Of a DNA stretch of 64,000 bases, positions 61,508 through 64,000 are shown in pieces. Each line of letters starts with the position of its first letter. The stretch's first letter is position 1. The translations under genes were made by a program, and so were the position numbers. The DNA comes from VFMC01 sp044359565 (GTDB lineage Bacteria > Actinomycetota > Acidimicrobiia > Acidimicrobiales > Ilumatobacteraceae). The stretch is from contig JBIKLX010000001.1 of assembly GCA_044359565.1 (NCBI GenBank), positions 6,888-70,887 of the forward strand, in the 5' to 3' direction. The notes below the pieces were generated by a model. It worked only from the letters and a program-made list of their open reading frames with translations, was not told where the DNA came from and did not search any database.

Positions 61508-63526
61508 TCAGCCTGCTCGGCGGGCGCCCTGACCACGAGCGAGCTGGCGCTTGTGCTCGATGAAGTCGACCAACACGTAGTCGCCGAGGGTCTCGTTGTT
61601 GGTGAAGAACGCCCGGCCGCGGTTGATCGAGGTGAGCTTCTCGACGAACGACCTGAGCCCGTGGTCGGCGTCGAGCATGAAGGTGTTGATGCGGATGTTC
61701 TCGCGGGTGCAGCGCAGCGCCTCGCGCAAGGTGGCCTCGACGGTCTCGTACACCGGCGGGTAGTTGAAGAACACCTGCCCGTTGCTCATGATGTGCGCCG
61801 TCGGCTCGCCGTCGGTGATCATGATGATCTGCTTGGTGCCGCTCTGGCGGGCCAGCAGTTGGCGGGCCAGGGTGAACGCGTGGTGCATGTTCGTGCCGTA
61901 GGCGTAGTCCCAGCTCACCTCGGGCAGTTGCTCGGGGTTCAGCACCCGGGCGGTCTCGCCGAAGCCGATGAGGCCGAGGTAATCGCGCGGGTACTGCGAC
62001 GAGATGAGCGAGTGCAGCGCCATGGCCACCTTCTTGGCCGGCAGGAAGTTGTCGCGCATCGGCATGCTCATCGACAAGTCGAGCATCAGCACCGTCGACG
62101 ACCGGGTGAGGTGCTCGGTGCGCTCGATCTCGAAGTCCTCGGGGTCGAGGCGTACTGGCGTGCCCGAACCCTGGCGACGCACGGCGTTGCGGATGGTGCG
62201 CTGTAGGTCGAGGTTGAACGGGTCGCCGTACTCGTACTGCTTGGTGTCGTAGGTGCGCTCGTGGCCCTGGCCCAGCCGGTTCAACTGGTGCTGGCCACCG
62301 GCGTCCTTGGTGAGCTTCTCGAACAGATCCTTCAGCGCGTTGGCGCCGATCTTGCGGAGGCCCTTCGGGGTGAGCTCGAGGCGGCCTTCCTTGTTGTCGA
62401 TGAGGCCGGCGTCCTGGAGCATCTTGGTGAGCTCGGCCAGCCGTTCGAGCGAGCGGGCCGCATCGTCGCCCAACAGGTCGCGCACCCGGTCCATGTCGGC
62501 CTCGGCCAGCGCGGCCGGATTGGTGGCGTTGCGCATCAGGTTCTCGAGCCGGTCGAGGTCGCCGAGCTCCTGCATGGTCTGCATCGCCTGGCTCATGCCC
62601 ATCGGGTCGGAGCCCTCGAACTCGTAGCTCTGGCCCCAGTTCATCTGCGGGTACATCGAGCGCAGGTTCTGGCCCAGCTGATCCATCTGCCAGCGCAGGT
62701 CCATGTCGTCGAGCAACTGGTCGCTCAGTTGCTGCAACTGGGCCCGCTGCTCGGGGGTCATCGAGTTGAGCATCGCCTGCATCGCCGCCATGCGCTGGGC
62801 CATCTGCTCGAGCAACTCGTCGAGGTTCTGCGGGTTCTCGGGGAAGAAGTCGCCGAACTGCTCCATGAACTGCTCGAACTGCTCGTCCTCACCGTTGGCG
62901 CGGCGTTCGATCATCTCGTTCAGCGACGCCATCATGTCCTTCATGCGCTGCATGGCCTCGGGGGTCATGTTCTGCATCGCACTGCTCATCTGGTCGACGG
63001 TCTGCTGCATCAGCTGCTGGCGGAGCTGGTCCATCAACTGTTCGAACCGCTGGGCGGCCTCAGCCGACTCGAAGTCGTAGGCCGACAGTTCGCGCACCTT
63101 GCCGGCGAGGTCGTCGGGCAGCATGTCGAGCCGGAAGTTGCGGTCGTCGGCGGCGTTGCGGGCGGCCTCGGCGCGACGTTCGTCGCCGCTGCGCTCGGCG
63201 TCGCGGGTGGCGTTCTCGATGGCGTGGCGTTCTTCGTCGACGATGTCGTCGAGGGCGTCGGCGATCTCCTGGTACACACCGCCGAGATCGGACCGGTCGA
63301 GTCGCTCCTGACGCTGCTGACGCAACCGCTCCATCAGTTCCTTCAGGCCCTGCATGCGCTCGCCGTTGCGGTCGGTCATGCCCTGTTGCAGCAGACGGCG
63401 GAGCGCGCTGTTGATGTCGCCGTGGTAGAGCAGGTCGTCGGTGAGCTCTTCGAACAGTGAGTCGGCGTCGAGGTCGAAGCCCTTCTGGGTGCCGTCCCAA
63501 CGCGAGTAGGTGAACCGGGCTGCCAT
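61508..63526 (-). CDS. VWA-domain protein with Gln/Met-rich helical core
   Basis: This is a 672-residue protein. Residues about 1-390 are long helices rich in Gln, Met and Glu (FEQLMDQLRQQLMQQTVDQM, AMQNMTPEAMQRMKDMMASL, EQMAQRMAAMQAMLNSMTPE), then a von Willebrand A domain (about 450-650) with MIDAS residues in STVLMLDLSMSMPMRDNFLP and QIIMITDGEPTAHIM. It ends with INTFMLDADHGLRSFVEKL. Such proteins often partner MoxR-type AAA+ ATPases, but none is in the window. ATG 63526 has TAGGGT six nt upstream. Confidence 0.85.
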   Translation of the reverse strand: MAARFTYSRWDGTQKGFDLDADSLFEELTDDLLYHGDINSALRRLLQQGMTDRNGERMQGLKELMERLRQQRQERLDRSDLGGVYQEIADALDDIVDEERHAIENATRDAERSGDERRAEAARNAADDRNFRLDMLPDDLAGKVRELSAYDFESAEAAQRFEQLMDQLRQQLMQQTVDQMSSAMQNMTPEAMQRMKDMMASLNEMIERRANGEDEQFEQFMEQFGDFFPENPQNLDELLEQMAQRMAAMQAMLNSMTPEQRAQLQQLSDQLLDDMDLRWQMDQLGQNLRSMYPQMNWGQSYEFEGSDPMGMSQAMQTMQELGDLDRLENLMRNATNPAALAEADMDRVRDLLGDDAARSLERLAELTKMLQDAGLIDNKEGRLELTPKGLRKIGANALKDLFEKLTKDAGGQHQLNRLGQGHERTYDTKQYEYGDPFNLDLQRTIRNAVRRQGSGTPVRLDPEDFEIERTEHLTRSSTVLMLDLSMSMPMRDNFLPAKKVAMALHSLISSQYPRDYLGLIGFGETARVLNPEQLPEVSWDYAYGTNMHHAFTLARQLLARQSGTKQIIMITDGEPTAHIMSNGQVFFNYPPVYETVEATLREALRCTRENIRINTFMLDADHGLRSFVEKLTSINRGRAFFTNNETLGDYVLVDFIEHKRQLARGQGARRAG

Positions 63527-63532
63527 GTGGGC

Positions 63533-63538
63533 ACCCTA
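63533..63538 (-). promoter_or_regulatory. -10 element of the VWA gene
   Basis: TAGGGT on the minus strand, 6 nt before the ATG at 63526. Confidence 0.6.
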
Positions 63539-63544
63539 GTCGCG

Positions 63545-63585
63545 CGATCGTTCCGGCCGTACTGGCGAATCTGCGAAAACGATCG
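63545..63585. repeat. 8-bp inverted repeat between the VWA and cyclase genes
   Basis: CGATCGTT (63545-63552) and AACGATCG (63578-63585) in the divergent promoter region. The AACGATCG core also appears before whiB at 60350 and, one base changed, at 61422. CGATCG is common in GC-rich DNA, so significance is uncertain. Confidence 0.5.
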
Positions 63586-63615
63586 TACGTGCACGCCCCG
63601 TCGCTGTCGCGCAGG

Positions 63616-63621
63616 TACTCT
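63616..63621 (+). promoter_or_regulatory. -10 element of the cyclase gene
   Basis: TACTCT, 8 nt before the ATG at 63630. Confidence 0.5.
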
Positions 63622-63629
63622 CTGTGGCG

Positions 63630-64000
63630 ATGCGTGTCCCCCGCACGTTCTCCTTCGTCGACCTCTCCGGGTTCACGAACTACACCGCGGCCTTTGGCGA
63701 CGACGCCGCCGGGCGCATCCTCGGCGCGTTCCGCACCCTGGTGCGCCAGACCGCCAGCGAGCGCGGGGTGCGCATCGCCAAGTGGCTCGGCGACGGCTGC
63801 ATGATCGTCTCGGTCGACCAGCCCAGTGCCATCTCGTTCGCGCTCGACCTCGAGCACCGTTCGGCCGACGTGTGCGCGCCCCTGTCGCTGCGTGTCGGCA
63901 TCGCCTCGGGCTACGCCCTGTTGTTCGAGGGTGACGACTACATCGGCTCGGCCGTCAACATGGCCTCGCGGCTGTGCGATGCCGCCGGTCCGTTCGAGGT
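63630..64000 (+). CDS. Class III adenylate/guanylate cyclase domain protein, N-terminal part
   Basis: The gene runs off the right edge, with about 123 residues visible. It begins directly with a class III nucleotide cyclase domain: RTFSFVDLSGFTNYTAAFGD (first metal-binding Asp), GVRIAKWLGDGCMIVSVDQP (KxxGDG substrate and second metal region), RVGIASGYALLFEGDDYIGS and AVNMASRLCDAAG (purine-binding and transition-state region). It would make cAMP or cGMP; the specificity residues cannot be judged. No receptor domain precedes it, so regulation would come from a C-terminal part outside the window. Confidence 0.88.
   Translation, partial: MRVPRTFSFVDLSGFTNYTAAFGDDAAGRILGAFRTLVRQTASERGVRIAKWLGDGCMIVSVDQPSAISFALDLEHRSADVCAPLSLRVGIASGYALLFEGDDYIGSAVNMASRLCDAAGPFE

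Overview
The window is high-GC, gene-dense DNA from an actinobacterium. The best fit is the class Acidimicrobiia (Ilumatobacter/Iamia type). Evidence: two WhiB-family Fe-S regulators (found only in actinobacteria and their phages), class E sortases, a HelD/HelR-like helicase, a SenX3/RegX3-type phosphate two-component system, frequent GTG starts and TGATG/GTGA/ATGA gene overlaps, an acidimicrobial-style System I (Ccm) cytochrome c maturation operon and an isolated mreB. The lineage is inferred from gene content; no rRNA or tRNA gene was seen. No insertion sequence, prophage, CRISPR array or riboswitch was recognised.

Layout. 1-6270 (minus): ccmABCDEFGH followed by a CcmI-like gene cut by the window edge; a class E sortase is divergent from it. 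7589-9260: an enoyl-CoA hydratase, a small membrane protein and a TetR regulator. 9288-23595: a nucleic-acid and signalling block with a full-length Lhr helicase, a GT2 glycosyltransferase, a second SF2 helicase, a DtxR/MntR-like regulator, a lipoprotein, a HelR-like ATPase and an HD-GYP protein with a predicted external stalk. 23680-29440 (plus): hemE-hemH-hemG, then a lipoprotein sortase and lnt. 29418-33809: dtd, an aldose-epimerase-like gene, and a glycosyltransferase/methyltransferase/alpha-alpha-toroid cluster. 33751-42784: mostly catabolic genes (flavin monooxygenase, ALDH7-type dehydrogenase flanked by inverted-repeat units, nitroreductase, TesB thioesterase, sugar dehydrogenase, RNB nuclease, crotonase). 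42796-45773 (minus): moaE, a small membrane protein, mreB and a CHAD-domain gene. 45862-50115: a PDZ protein with a dead protease-like domain, a sugar-epimerase-like protein, a zincin-fold protein without HExxH, and a kynurenine-formamidase-like hydrolase. 49973-60199 (minus): the phosphate island, namely small ORF, ppk1, pstSCAB, phoU, senX3-like, regX3-like and an MFS exporter. 60438-64000: two whiB genes flanking tatA, a VWA protein and the start of a class III nucleotide cyclase.

How the genes work together. The phosphate island is a complete sense-import-store unit, with a two-unit PHO-box-like repeat in front of pstS and a stem-loop between pstS and pstC that should raise PstS over the permease. 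The CHAD gene (a polyphosphate-associated domain) adds to the polyphosphate theme. The heme genes and the Ccm operon serve respiratory cytochrome production. Sortase and lnt overlap, which ties cell-surface anchoring to lipoprotein maturation.

The most general signal is transcriptional. More than twenty genes have a TAnnnT-like hexamer (TAGCGT, TAGCCT, TAGGGT, TACTCT, TACGAT) only 6-9 nt before the start codon and no Shine-Dalgarno sequence, the layout expected of leaderless mRNAs. It revises several starts (sortase 6329, moaE 45764, MFS 51220). Operon-internal genes and pst genes use Shine-Dalgarno sites or stop/start overlaps. Three enzyme-like proteins have lost canonical catalytic residues (Lnt Cys to Ser, HtrA-like triad, zincin HExxH).
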